DNA of 5,199 bases from Actinomycetota bacterium. Lineage in GTDB: Bacteria > Actinomycetota > Acidimicrobiia > Acidimicrobiales > Ilumatobacteraceae. The position numbers and the translations under genes were made by a program. Within the stretch, counting starts at the first letter, position 1, and the number at the start of each line of letters is the position of its first letter. A model generated the notes under the pieces. That model searched no databases, was not told the DNA's origin, and saw only the letters and a program-made list of their open reading frames with translations. The DNA lies in the NCBI GenBank assembly GCA_005801025.1, contig SYDZ01000063.1:1-5199 (forward strand), given 5' to 3'. This document shows, one piece after another, positions 1 through 5,199 of this stretch.

Positions 1-46
1 CAACAATGACAACGAGCAACAGCATCAACTTCCAGCGCAAACTCAT
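1..46 (-). CDS. Probable sensor histidine kinase, N-terminal fragment (runs off left edge)
   Basis: On the minus strand an ATG at 46-44 overlaps the TGA stop of the response regulator gene (45-43) in an ATGA arrangement. It stays open to the window edge and encodes MSLRWKLMLLLVVIV. A short basic stretch (R4, K6) followed by a run of hydrophobic residues is typical of the cytoplasmic start and first membrane helix of a sensor kinase. Response regulators of this type are usually followed directly by their cognate kinase, and the 4-base overlap implies translational coupling. Only 15 residues are visible, so no HAMP, HisKA or HATPase domain can be checked. The kinase reading is an inference from position and membrane character; another membrane protein is possible. 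Confidence 0.6.
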   Translation of the reverse strand, partial: MSLRWKLMLLLVVIV

Positions 47-753
47 GACTGCGAAATCCTGGCGGTATAACCGACTCCACGCACTGTATAAATCAGTCGC
101 TTTTCACCTTCAATGTCAACCTTGCGGCGAATGTAACCGATGTAGACCGCCAAGTTCTTCGACTCGGGCCCGAAGTCGTAGCCCCAAATGCGGTCGTAGA
201 TCATCGAGTGATCTAAAACAATGCCATTGTTACGAACAAGAAGTTCAAGTAGATCAAATTCGGTCTTTGACATCTCCAGTTCAATCTCTCCGCGGAAAAC
301 TCGGCGCGCGGCAACTTCAATACGCAAAGAATCAAGAGACAACGTGTCATTTTCGGGCGAATCGTCAACTGGTCGATTACGACGCAACAATGCTCGCAAT
401 CGAGCTAACAGTTCTTCGAGCGCAAACGGCTTGAGTAGATAATCATCGGCTCCAGCATCAAGACCCATGACCCGATCGCTCGTTTCGGTACGCGCGGTCA
501 ACATCAAGACAGGCACACGATTCTTTTCGGCGCGCAATACGCGACAGACCGTGATGCCATCAATGACTGGCATCATGAGATCGAGCACCAGAACATCGGG
601 GCGCTCAGCCTGAATCATTTCTAACGCCCTGGCACCATCACTTGCTGATATCACGGTGTAGCCCTCAAGGCTGAGGGCACGCACGAGTGATTGGCGAATT
701 GACTTGTCATCGTCGGCAACGAGGACTCGGTCGATTTGGGGTGCATTTGTCAT
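43..753 (-). CDS. OmpR/PhoB-family two-component response regulator (MprA/PrrA-like)
   Basis: This 236-residue cytoplasmic protein is a DNA-binding transcription regulator switched by phosphorylation. The receiver domain spans about residues 8-122. It has the acidic cluster D14-D15-D16, the phospho-acceptor D58 in VLDLMMP, the switch Thr T86 in LTAR, and the conserved K108 in LKPF. A short linker rich in Asp, Ser and Glu leads to a winged-helix effector domain (about 138-233). Its recognition-helix region SKNLAVYIGYIRRKV and the final wing TVRGVGYTAR are typical of the OmpR/PhoB class. All catalytic residues are present and the length is normal. The start is the ATG at 753-751; no strong Shine-Dalgarno sequence precedes it. 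The downstream gene overlaps by ATGA and looks like the partner kinase. The gene is divergent from the CLC transporter across 77 bp, so autoregulation or control of that transporter is possible. Family is certain, but the sequence does not identify the signal or regulon. Confidence 0.95.
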   Translation of the reverse strand: MTNAPQIDRVLVADDDKSIRQSLVRALSLEGYTVISASDGARALEMIQAERPDVLVLDLMMPVIDGITVCRVLRAEKNRVPVLMLTARTETSDRVMGLDAGADDYLLKPFALEELLARLRALLRRNRPVDDSPENDTLSLDSLRIEVAARRVFRGEIELEMSKTEFDLLELLVRNNGIVLDHSMIYDRIWGYDFGPESKNLAVYIGYIRRKVDIEGEKRLIYTVRGVGYTARISQS

Positions 754-830
754 GTGAGAAGTCTGCCTGTTTCTGAGTAAGAGAATGGTGAGAAACCATG
801 TTCAGATCAAATGACAACTAGCGTGACTCT
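754..830. promoter_or_regulatory. Divergent intergenic region between response regulator and CLC transporter
   Basis: This 77-bp spacer must hold the start signals for both flanking genes. It contains a perfect 5-bp inverted repeat, ATGGT (785-789) and ACCAT (795-799) with loop GAGAA, and the related words TGAGAA (755-760, 789-794) and TGAGTAA (774-780). These could be operator half-sites, but they are short and unevenly spaced. On the minus strand TTGTCA appears as a possible -35, with no good -10 at the right distance. I see no fluoride (crcB-type) riboswitch, although the transporter is of the fluoride type. Calling this a promoter region rests on gene orientation alone. Confidence 0.45.
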
Positions 831-2093
831 GTGTTTTTAGATAAATCCCGCGTTGCCACTCACCTCTTAGCCATCACGATTGCCGCGACGATCGTCGGCG
901 CGGCGTCGGGAGTGAGTTCGTGGGCATTATTTGAAGCACTTGACCAAGCCACCGAACTTCGCCTCGATCATGGTTGGCTGGTTTGGCTGCTTCCGATTGC
1001 GGCCTTCATTTTGGGTGCGTCGTATCACTATGTCGGCGGGCCGGCTAACCGCGGAACGTCGTTGGTCGTTGAGCAATCGCTTCCTCCGGTTGATCCTTCT
1101 GCTCCCGAACACGCGCCCAAGATTCCGTACCGCATGGCGCCAATGATTTTCGGAGCCACGTTCATTGCCCAACTCACGGGTGCGTCAGTTGGCCGTGAGG
1201 GTGCGGCCTTGCAGATCAGTGGCTCAATCACCAGCCTGCTGGCCAAACCATTTCGACTGAAGCCATCCGATATGCGACTGATGTTGGTCGCGGCAATGGC
1301 TGGAGCATTTGGTGGAGCATTCGGTGTTCCAGTCGCTGGCGCGATCTTTGGTCTTGAGGTTCAACAAACAGGTCGCTTGCGATATGAAGGTTTGGCCCCG
1401 GCACTTGCAGCATCAATCACTGCCGACTTCATTGTTGAAGCACTTGGTCGCCATACGCCGATCGTCGAAATTGCGGTCACTATCGACTGGTCAATTGCTT
1501 TGCGATTAGTTGTTCTTGGTATTGCGGTCGGGCTTGCGGCGCGAGTGTTTATCGGCGTTTTGCACGGAGTCAAGAAAGCAATGCGCGACTTAGTCTCGTG
1601 GGTTCCGGCCCGACCCATCATCGGTGCTGTGGCCACACTCGCATTGATGTTGATCTTTGGTCGTGACTATTTAGGGCTTTCACTGCCGTTAGTTGATCAG
1701 GCTCTTGAAGGGATCGCCGCCAGTTGGTGGGATCCGGTGTTAAAGATTCTCTTCACCGCCATCGCACTTGGCTGTTCAATTCCTGGTGGCGAAGTGACAC
1801 CACTATTCGTCGTTGGCGCAACTCTTGGATCGGCAATGTCTGGACCGCTACATCTCTCCCCCACGCTGGCCGCCGCCGCATGTCTTGCGGCCGTCTTTGG
1901 TGCCGCAGCCAATGCACCAATTGCGTGTGCAGTGTTAGCAATTGAATTGTTCGGAGCCGGCATGGCTGTTCCTGCTGGAATCGTGTGCATCGTTGCGCAC
2001 GCCATTTCACCGAAGCACGGCATCTACGAAGGCCAACGTCACGGATCTACGAAAGACCTCCGGGCCACCGCAGTACAACCACATCACTCATAA
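831..2093 (+). CDS. CLC-family transporter, probable CLC-F type fluoride/proton antiporter
   Basis: This is a 420-residue polytopic membrane protein of the CLC family without C-terminal CBS domains, near the usual length for bacterial CLC cores. G121-R122-E123-G124 carries the external gating glutamate E123. FGVPVAGAIFGLEV (164-177) aligns with the helix-H segment of E. coli ClC. The proton-transfer position (E203 there) is Val177 here. The usual GIFAP loop is replaced by GGEVTP (319-324, E321-V322-T323). As I recall it, this Glu-Val-Thr signature and the loss of the inner glutamate mark the CLC-F branch, which exports fluoride in exchange for protons. Y399 in HGIYEGQ fits the central-site tyrosine. 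The first anion-site loop reads N73-R-G-T-S77 where canonical proteins have GSGIP. The start is GTG 831, the first possible start after an in-frame TAG at 819-821. The last 16 codons plus stop overlap the methyltransferase gene. CLC family is very secure; fluoride specificity is well supported but inferred. Confidence 0.9.
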   Translation: MFLDKSRVATHLLAITIAATIVGAASGVSSWALFEALDQATELRLDHGWLVWLLPIAAFILGASYHYVGGPANRGTSLVVEQSLPPVDPSAPEHAPKIPYRMAPMIFGATFIAQLTGASVGREGAALQISGSITSLLAKPFRLKPSDMRLMLVAAMAGAFGGAFGVPVAGAIFGLEVQQTGRLRYEGLAPALAASITADFIVEALGRHTPIVEIAVTIDWSIALRLVVLGIAVGLAARVFIGVLHGVKKAMRDLVSWVPARPIIGAVATLALMLIFGRDYLGLSLPLVDQALEGIAASWWDPVLKILFTAIALGCSIPGGEVTPLFVVGATLGSAMSGPLHLSPTLAAAACLAAVFGAAANAPIACAVLAIELFGAGMAVPAGIVCIVAHAISPKHGIYEGQRHGSTKDLRATAVQPHHS

Positions 2094-2868
2094 ATGCCGG
2101 CGGGTGGTCGCTCAACCACTCTTCAATTTCGGCGTCACGATGTGCAGGTAAACACAATCGTCGTCGCGCCGAGACCGCAAGTGATGCTGGATCCTCAGCA
2201 TGCCGTGACATCGGCGGTCGCGGGACAACAAACACTTCTGGTTCAATACCCAAACCTCTGATCACAGCAATTGCATCTTGTGCCGTTGGCCCGAGTGGTC
2301 GATCCAGATTCCAAAAATGTTTCCATCCTTCGTTCCATGCGCAGAGTGGATGACGTTGAGGTAGAACAACGACGACGCCCAGTCGTGCCATCGCAGTGAG
2401 AGCCACAATAAACGGTTCTAGATCAGCCACATTAAAGAAAACATGATGACAGACCACGACATCGCAGGGTTGTACGGGCTGACCAGATTTTGTTGCAGCA
2501 ATCACGACATCAGGGAATCGCCCATGGATCTCCGTGAATAAGACTCCTGCTTCGTCTGCAGCCTGTTGGAAACGCGCCAACATCGCTGGGTTTTCATCAA
2601 CACCCACGATATGTTTCGCTCGTGGCACGAGTGGTAGCGACGATCGCCCACCACCACAACCGACATCCATCACACTGCCACCTTCTAACGGTAGAAGTTC
2701 GCGCGCGAGTTCAAAAATCGGACTCGTTGGATCAAGAGTTTCATCAACGGCAAAAGTTTTGGGATCATGCGCCCACGGTGGAACCTCAGCCTGTGCAACG
2801 ATCTCCTCAGGGATCGCCCATGACAGCAACTGTTCAGACCAATGTTGCCCCGCTTCAGTAAAAGTCAT
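2047..2868 (-). CDS. Class I SAM-dependent methyltransferase
   Basis: This predicted cytosolic protein of 273 residues (from the ATG at 2868-2866) transfers a methyl group from S-adenosylmethionine; the acceptor is unknown. The Rossmann-like core starts near residue 60. Motif I is VMDVGCGGGRSSL (about 66-78), and the strand-2 acidic residue that would bind the SAM ribose is D91 in GVDENPAML. A strand-4 region PCDVVVCHHVFFNV lies at about 134-147. The later segment with HPLCAWNEGWKHFW and RPLGPT is rich in Trp and probably forms part of the acceptor side. A TTG at 2880 directly after the P450 stop would add four residues (MWDS). I prefer the ATG because GGGA lies just upstream and the next residues read naturally as an N-terminus. 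It is the last gene of the ferredoxin-P450 operon and overlaps the convergent CLC gene by 47 bp. O-methylation of a P450 product is a reasonable but unproven role. It is too unlike a named family for a gene symbol. Confidence 0.88.
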   Translation of the reverse strand: MTFTEAGQHWSEQLLSWAIPEEIVAQAEVPPWAHDPKTFAVDETLDPTSPIFELARELLPLEGGSVMDVGCGGGRSSLPLVPRAKHIVGVDENPAMLARFQQAADEAGVLFTEIHGRFPDVVIAATKSGQPVQPCDVVVCHHVFFNVADLEPFIVALTAMARLGVVVVLPQRHPLCAWNEGWKHFWNLDRPLGPTAQDAIAVIRGLGIEPEVFVVPRPPMSRHAEDPASLAVSARRRLCLPAHRDAEIEEWLSDHPPAFMSDVVVLRWPGGLS

Positions 2869-2880
2869 GGAGTCCCACAA

Positions 2881-4128
2881 TCAGATTTGATTATCAATCA
2901 CCCGAATCGGCATCTCCCGTGGACCGCGAATTTGACCAACGCTCCACACCACATCATCTTCAGTACCAGCAATTTCAAATGAGGGGAAACGAGCAATGAA
3001 TTCTTGTATCGCCACTGTGAGTTCAAGTCGCGCCAAGTTTGATCCGAGGCAACGGTGAATACCGAGACCAAATGCTGAGTGACGATTTTCGGTACGATCA
3101 ATCAGCACCTTGTCAGCATCCGGGAAAACTAAAGGATCAAGATTGGCCGCCGGAAAGGGCAACAATACCCAATCGTCAACCTTCATCGGGCATCCGTGGA
3201 AGTCGTGATCTTTCGCTACAAGGCGAGCCATCGTCACGGGTGCATAGACCCGCAAGAACTCTTCAACCGCAGTGGGGATGAGCGATGGATCGGCCACGAG
3301 ACGCGCTAAGTCTTCATGGTGAGTAGCGAGATGCCACAGACTTGAACCGATGGCACTCCACGTAGTGTCAATCCCAGCGATCAACAACAAGATGATTGAG
3401 CCACCGACATGTTCAACAGACAACTTTGATCCAAAAAGTTCAACACTCATCAAGTACGAGGTGAGATCATCACGTGGACTGGCATGATGATCTTCAATTT
3501 GAGCGATCACATATTGAATAAGACGCTCAAATTTCTCTATGCGAATTTCTGGTTCGTCATCAATCCCCTCTAAGACATTGTGGACAAACTCAAGGAAGAG
3601 TTCTTCATCCTTCAGCGGAAAACCCAACATCCGGGCAATGACATTGACGGGAATGCGCTTTGCATAATCAGCCGCAGCGTCTATCGGTTTTCCTTGTGCA
3701 ACATTATCCACCATCGCGTCCAGCAGACCATTGCAGAGTTTACGAATTTCGGGTTCCCATGGCTCAATCTTCTTCGGAGCAAACGGCGGTAACAAAAGTT
3801 TGCGGGCTTCAATGTGAAACGGCGGATCACTAGTTATTGGAGGTGCTCCACCGATGGGAGCAGGTTCAAGTGGAAGGCCTTTTTCTACAACAACACCGCG
3901 GCTCGTAAAGTTTTCGGTGTCGTAGGCAATCTCGCGCACATATTCATGAGTAGTTGGTAACCAAGTACCACCATAACGATCAGAGTGGGCGACTGGGCAC
4001 GTGCCACGAAGTTCGGCCCAGATCGCATGAGCGTTGCGGTTGTATTGCGGATCAGCGTGATCAAAATCAGTCGCCCAATCGGCAACCATTGTGAAATCTT
4101 CAGTTGAAGCCATGGGGGGATCAGACAA
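2881..4128 (-). CDS. Cytochrome P450 (soluble bacterial class)
   Basis: This 415-residue heme monooxygenase is cytosolic, with no membrane anchor, and would take electrons from a ferredoxin. All core signatures are intact. The C-helix region DPPFHIEARK contains H105 and R109. The I-helix oxygen-activation motif is A251-G-I-D254-T255-T256, with D254/T255 as the acid-alcohol pair. The K-helix ExxR is E290-F-L-R293, and a PERF-like segment FPDADKVLIDR lies at 335-345. The heme loop FGLGIHRCLG (353-362) holds the axial ligand C360 (codon 3051-3049). Length is normal for the class. The start is either TTG 4128, directly after the ferredoxin TGA with a GGA four bases upstream, or ATG 4113, five codons later; I give the longer form with low certainty. 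The upstream gene is its likely redox partner and the downstream gene a methyltransferase, pointing to a small oxidative-tailoring or catabolic pathway. The CYP family number and substrate cannot be told from motifs. Confidence 0.96.
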   Translation of the reverse strand: MSDPPMASTEDFTMVADWATDFDHADPQYNRNAHAIWAELRGTCPVAHSDRYGGTWLPTTHEYVREIAYDTENFTSRGVVVEKGLPLEPAPIGGAPPITSDPPFHIEARKLLLPPFAPKKIEPWEPEIRKLCNGLLDAMVDNVAQGKPIDAAADYAKRIPVNVIARMLGFPLKDEELFLEFVHNVLEGIDDEPEIRIEKFERLIQYVIAQIEDHHASPRDDLTSYLMSVELFGSKLSVEHVGGSIILLLIAGIDTTWSAIGSSLWHLATHHEDLARLVADPSLIPTAVEEFLRVYAPVTMARLVAKDHDFHGCPMKVDDWVLLPFPAANLDPLVFPDADKVLIDRTENRHSAFGLGIHRCLGSNLARLELTVAIQEFIARFPSFEIAGTEDDVVWSVGQIRGPREMPIRVIDNQI

Positions 4129-4323
4129 TCATTCCAAAATTGTGATGGCGAATTCGGGACAATTCGCCAATGCCAAACGGGCACGGTCTTCAAGTTCTGG
4201 CGGGACCGATCCATCACCAATGACCACGGCGTTGCCGTAATCATCAACATCAAATAGCTCGGGTGCTAGGGCATAACAACGGTTATGCCCCTGACATTTT
4301 TCGGCATCTACATGAATTTGCAT
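4129..4323 (-). CDS. [3Fe-4S] ferredoxin, probable P450 redox partner
   Basis: This 64-residue acidic soluble electron carrier reads MQIHVDAEKCQGHNRC at the N-terminus and ends ANCPEFAITILE. Cluster ligands are C10, C16 and C54, with C54 followed by P55. The position that is Cys in [4Fe-4S] proteins is His13, giving C-x2-H-x2-C...C-P. This is the pattern of single-cluster [3Fe-4S] ferredoxins encoded beside actinobacterial P450 genes. The start ATG 4323 gives the usual family length. ATG 4350 (73 residues) and ATG 4383 (84 residues) are also in frame, but the last would overlap the divergent YaaA gene. No clear Shine-Dalgarno sequence precedes 4323. Its TGA stop (4131-4129) directly abuts the P450 TTG codon, so the two are almost surely cotranscribed. 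No reductase gene is seen here. The family is secure; partnership with the adjacent P450 is inferred from the arrangement. Confidence 0.92.
   Translation of the reverse strand: MQIHVDAEKCQGHNRCYALAPELFDVDDYGNAVVIGDGSVPPELEDRARLALANCPEFAITILE
4269..4290. repeat. Perfect 9-bp inverted repeat within the ferredoxin gene
   Basis: The arms are GGGCATAAC (4269-4277) and GTTATGCCC (4282-4290), separated by the four bases AACG. They would form a 9-bp hairpin with a tetraloop in the ferredoxin mRNA. On the coding (minus) strand the repeat spans the codons for G12-H-N-R-C16-Y-A18, that is, the cluster-binding loop, about 33-55 bases after the start codon. There is no following T-run, so it is not an intrinsic terminator. 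It may be chance from codon choice, an RNA structure affecting early translation, or a protein binding site. Confidence 0.6.
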
Positions 4324-4367
4324 GAGGATCACGATACCTGAAACCGCCATAGAGTTGAATTTGTACC
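4324..4367. promoter_or_regulatory. Short divergent gap between ferredoxin operon and YaaA gene
   Basis: Only 44 bp separate the preferred ferredoxin start from the YaaA GTG, so promoter elements for each gene probably extend into the other. On the plus strand TAGAGT (4350-4355) is a weak -10-like hexamer; transcription from it would begin only a few bases before the GTG, giving a nearly leaderless message. No matching -35 is visible. Neither start has a proper Shine-Dalgarno sequence. On the minus strand AGGAG directly abuts the ATGATG at 4383-4378, which is too close to serve the first ATG. The regulatory role follows from gene orientation; no specific site is established. Confidence 0.35.
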
Positions 4368-5093
4368 GTGAGTCGAACATCATCTCCTATTGCGATTCTG
4401 CTGCCCCCTTCTGAGGGCAAGGCCGAGGGTGGGGATACCCCCAAATGGAAGGCATCCACGGGTGACTTCGGCAAATCTCTCGGCACTTACCGTTCACAGA
4501 TCGTGGCTGCCCTTGAAGAACTCGGTGGCGGGGATACCAAGTTGCTTGGTGTCGGGGGCAAACATTTGCTACATGCTCAGGAAATGAACACTTCAATCAC
4601 TGGTGCTCCAACAATGGCAGCCCACCAGCGCTACACCGGTGTCGTTTGGGATCACATGTCGCCCTCAACGATGAATACCAAGGTTCGTGCCCGAGCGACC
4701 GAATCAATCATCGTTTTTTCTGGGCTACTTGGTCTGGTGGGGTTTGGCGATCAGATACCCGATTACAAATTGAAAATGGGCGCGTCGTTTGCCCCTATCG
4801 GAAAGTTGTCGACGTGGTGGCGCGAACCTTTGTCAAAGGCTTTGAACGCTCGTCTCACTGGTCACCACGTGATTGATTTGCTGCCGAATGAACATCGTGC
4901 TGCGTGGACTCCAAGACCTGACACATATGCAAGCTTGAGTTCGGTGACCTTTATTGAGAAGTCAGGCAAGATTGCCGGTCACGATGCCAAAGCCGCGAAA
5001 GGTTTATTGGCGCGCTACTTACTTGAATCAACTGGCTCACCACTTGCCGCACTTGAAGATTGGGAGCATCGGCGCTTCACGCTGACTTACTAG
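4368..5093 (+). CDS. yaaA: YaaA/UPF0246 (DUF328) family protein, peroxide stress related
   Basis: This 241-residue predicted cytoplasmic protein carries the hallmarks of the YaaA family: ILLPPSEGK (10-18), RYTGVVWD (88-95), SGLLGLV (118-124), DQIPDYKLKMG (128-138), LLPNEHRAAW (171-180), and the C-terminal AKAAKGLLARYLL (207-219). Length is close to the family norm of roughly 240-260 residues. E. coli YaaA is known to limit free iron and oxidative DNA damage during hydrogen peroxide stress. The PPSEGK form seen here is the branch common in Actinobacteria and its exact role is less studied. The start is GTG 4368, the first start after an in-frame TGA at 4356-4358, and it places the conserved PPSEGK near the N-terminus as expected. 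No good Shine-Dalgarno sequence is seen. It is divergent from an Fe-S/heme operon, which may be meaningful or chance. Confidence 0.9.
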   Translation: MSRTSSPIAILLPPSEGKAEGGDTPKWKASTGDFGKSLGTYRSQIVAALEELGGGDTKLLGVGGKHLLHAQEMNTSITGAPTMAAHQRYTGVVWDHMSPSTMNTKVRARATESIIVFSGLLGLVGFGDQIPDYKLKMGASFAPIGKLSTWWREPLSKALNARLTGHHVIDLLPNEHRAAWTPRPDTYASLSSVTFIEKSGKIAGHDAKAAKGLLARYLLESTGSPLAALEDWEHRRFTLTY

Positions 5094-5199
5094 TTGCTTT
5101 TGTATGAGTTGTGGCGCACAGTGCTCAGCACGATTTCGTCCACAGCATGAAAAGCCCACCCGTCACGCATGTAGTACGCCACCAATCAACGTCAGCTGG
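5094..5199. other. Tail region with no confident gene
   Basis: This 106-bp stretch follows the YaaA stop. On the plus strand an ATG at 5104 remains open to the edge (32 codons, beginning MSCGAQCSARF), but the composition is not convincing and there is no family match. On the minus strand a frame ending with TAG at 5092-5090 could encode about 27 residues from ATG 5170 (MRDGWAFHAVDEIVLSTVRH...), preceded by in-frame stops, so it is not the end of a larger gene. A short palindrome, GTGCT-C-AGCAC, lies at 5121-5131. There is no stem followed by a T-run, so no terminator for the YaaA gene is called. Confidence 0.3.

Noticed and set aside
6..442. Plus-strand open frames across the response regulator gene
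   Set aside because: They are antisense to a gene with complete family motifs and their translations are Ser/Arg-rich without any domain.
754..830. A fluoride riboswitch upstream of the CLC-F gene
   Set aside because: I looked for the conserved crcB-motif blocks and did not see them; the spacer is also short for the riboswitch plus an expression platform.
1697..2023. A 108-codon open frame on the minus strand inside the CLC gene, plus several similar shorter ones
   Set aside because: They lie fully within a well-supported gene, have low-complexity Ala/Pro-rich or Arg-rich translations, no recognisable domain and no start signal; they are antisense shadows.
4324..4383. An extended ferredoxin beginning at ATG 4383 (84 residues)
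   Set aside because: The extra 20 residues do not resemble the family, which starts a few residues before the first cluster Cys. The extension would also overlap the YaaA start.
4431..4538. Repeated word GGGGATACC at 4431-4439 and 4530-4538
   Set aside because: Both copies encode Gly-Asp-Thr in the YaaA frame and nothing else around them is repeated; likely chance codon reuse.
5121..5131. The GTGCT-C-AGCAC palindrome as a terminator for the YaaA gene
   Set aside because: A one-base spacer cannot form the full hairpin and no T-run follows.

Overview
The window looks like a chromosomal segment of an actinobacterium of moderate G+C content (roughly half G+C by eye). The grounds are an MprA/PrrA-type OmpR-family response regulator, a soluble bacterial P450 paired with a small [3Fe-4S] ferredoxin, a long-form YaaA/UPF0246 protein beginning with a PPSEGK motif, frequent GTG/TTG starts and few clear Shine-Dalgarno sequences. 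An aquatic Acidimicrobiia-like lineage would fit, but this is a guess from protein style and not from a marker gene. No mobile element, tRNA, rRNA or CRISPR array was seen.

Layout, left to right. (1) Positions 1-753, minus strand: a two-component system. The response regulator (43-753) overlaps by ATGA the start of a further minus-strand gene that runs off the left edge. Its first 15 residues look like the N-terminal membrane segment of a sensor histidine kinase. (2) A 77-bp divergent spacer (754-830). (3) 831-2093, plus strand: a CLC-family transporter whose residues match the fluoride/proton antiporter branch (CLC-F) and not the chloride branch. (4) 2047-4323, minus strand: a compact operon of [3Fe-4S] ferredoxin, cytochrome P450 and SAM-dependent methyltransferase, with genes abutting. 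The last gene runs 47 bp into the 3' end of the CLC gene. (5) 4368-5093, plus strand: a YaaA (UPF0246) protein divergent from the ferredoxin operon across a gap of about 44 bp. (6) A 106-bp tail (5094-5199) with no confident gene.

How the genes may work together. The ferredoxin is the probable electron donor to the P450, and the methyltransferase could modify the hydroxylated product. No ferredoxin reductase is present, so electrons must come from a reductase encoded elsewhere. The substrate is unknown. The two-component system is divergent from the CLC gene and could regulate it, but only the gene arrangement suggests this. YaaA proteins are linked to iron control under peroxide stress. Its place next to an Fe-S/heme operon is suggestive but may be chance.

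The most interesting points are the CLC-F reading with an unusual Thr at the central anion site, the ferredoxin-P450-methyltransferase cassette with its repeated TGA|TTG junctions, and a perfect 9-bp hairpin inside the ferredoxin cluster-binding codons. None of these amounts to clear proof of a wholly new system.
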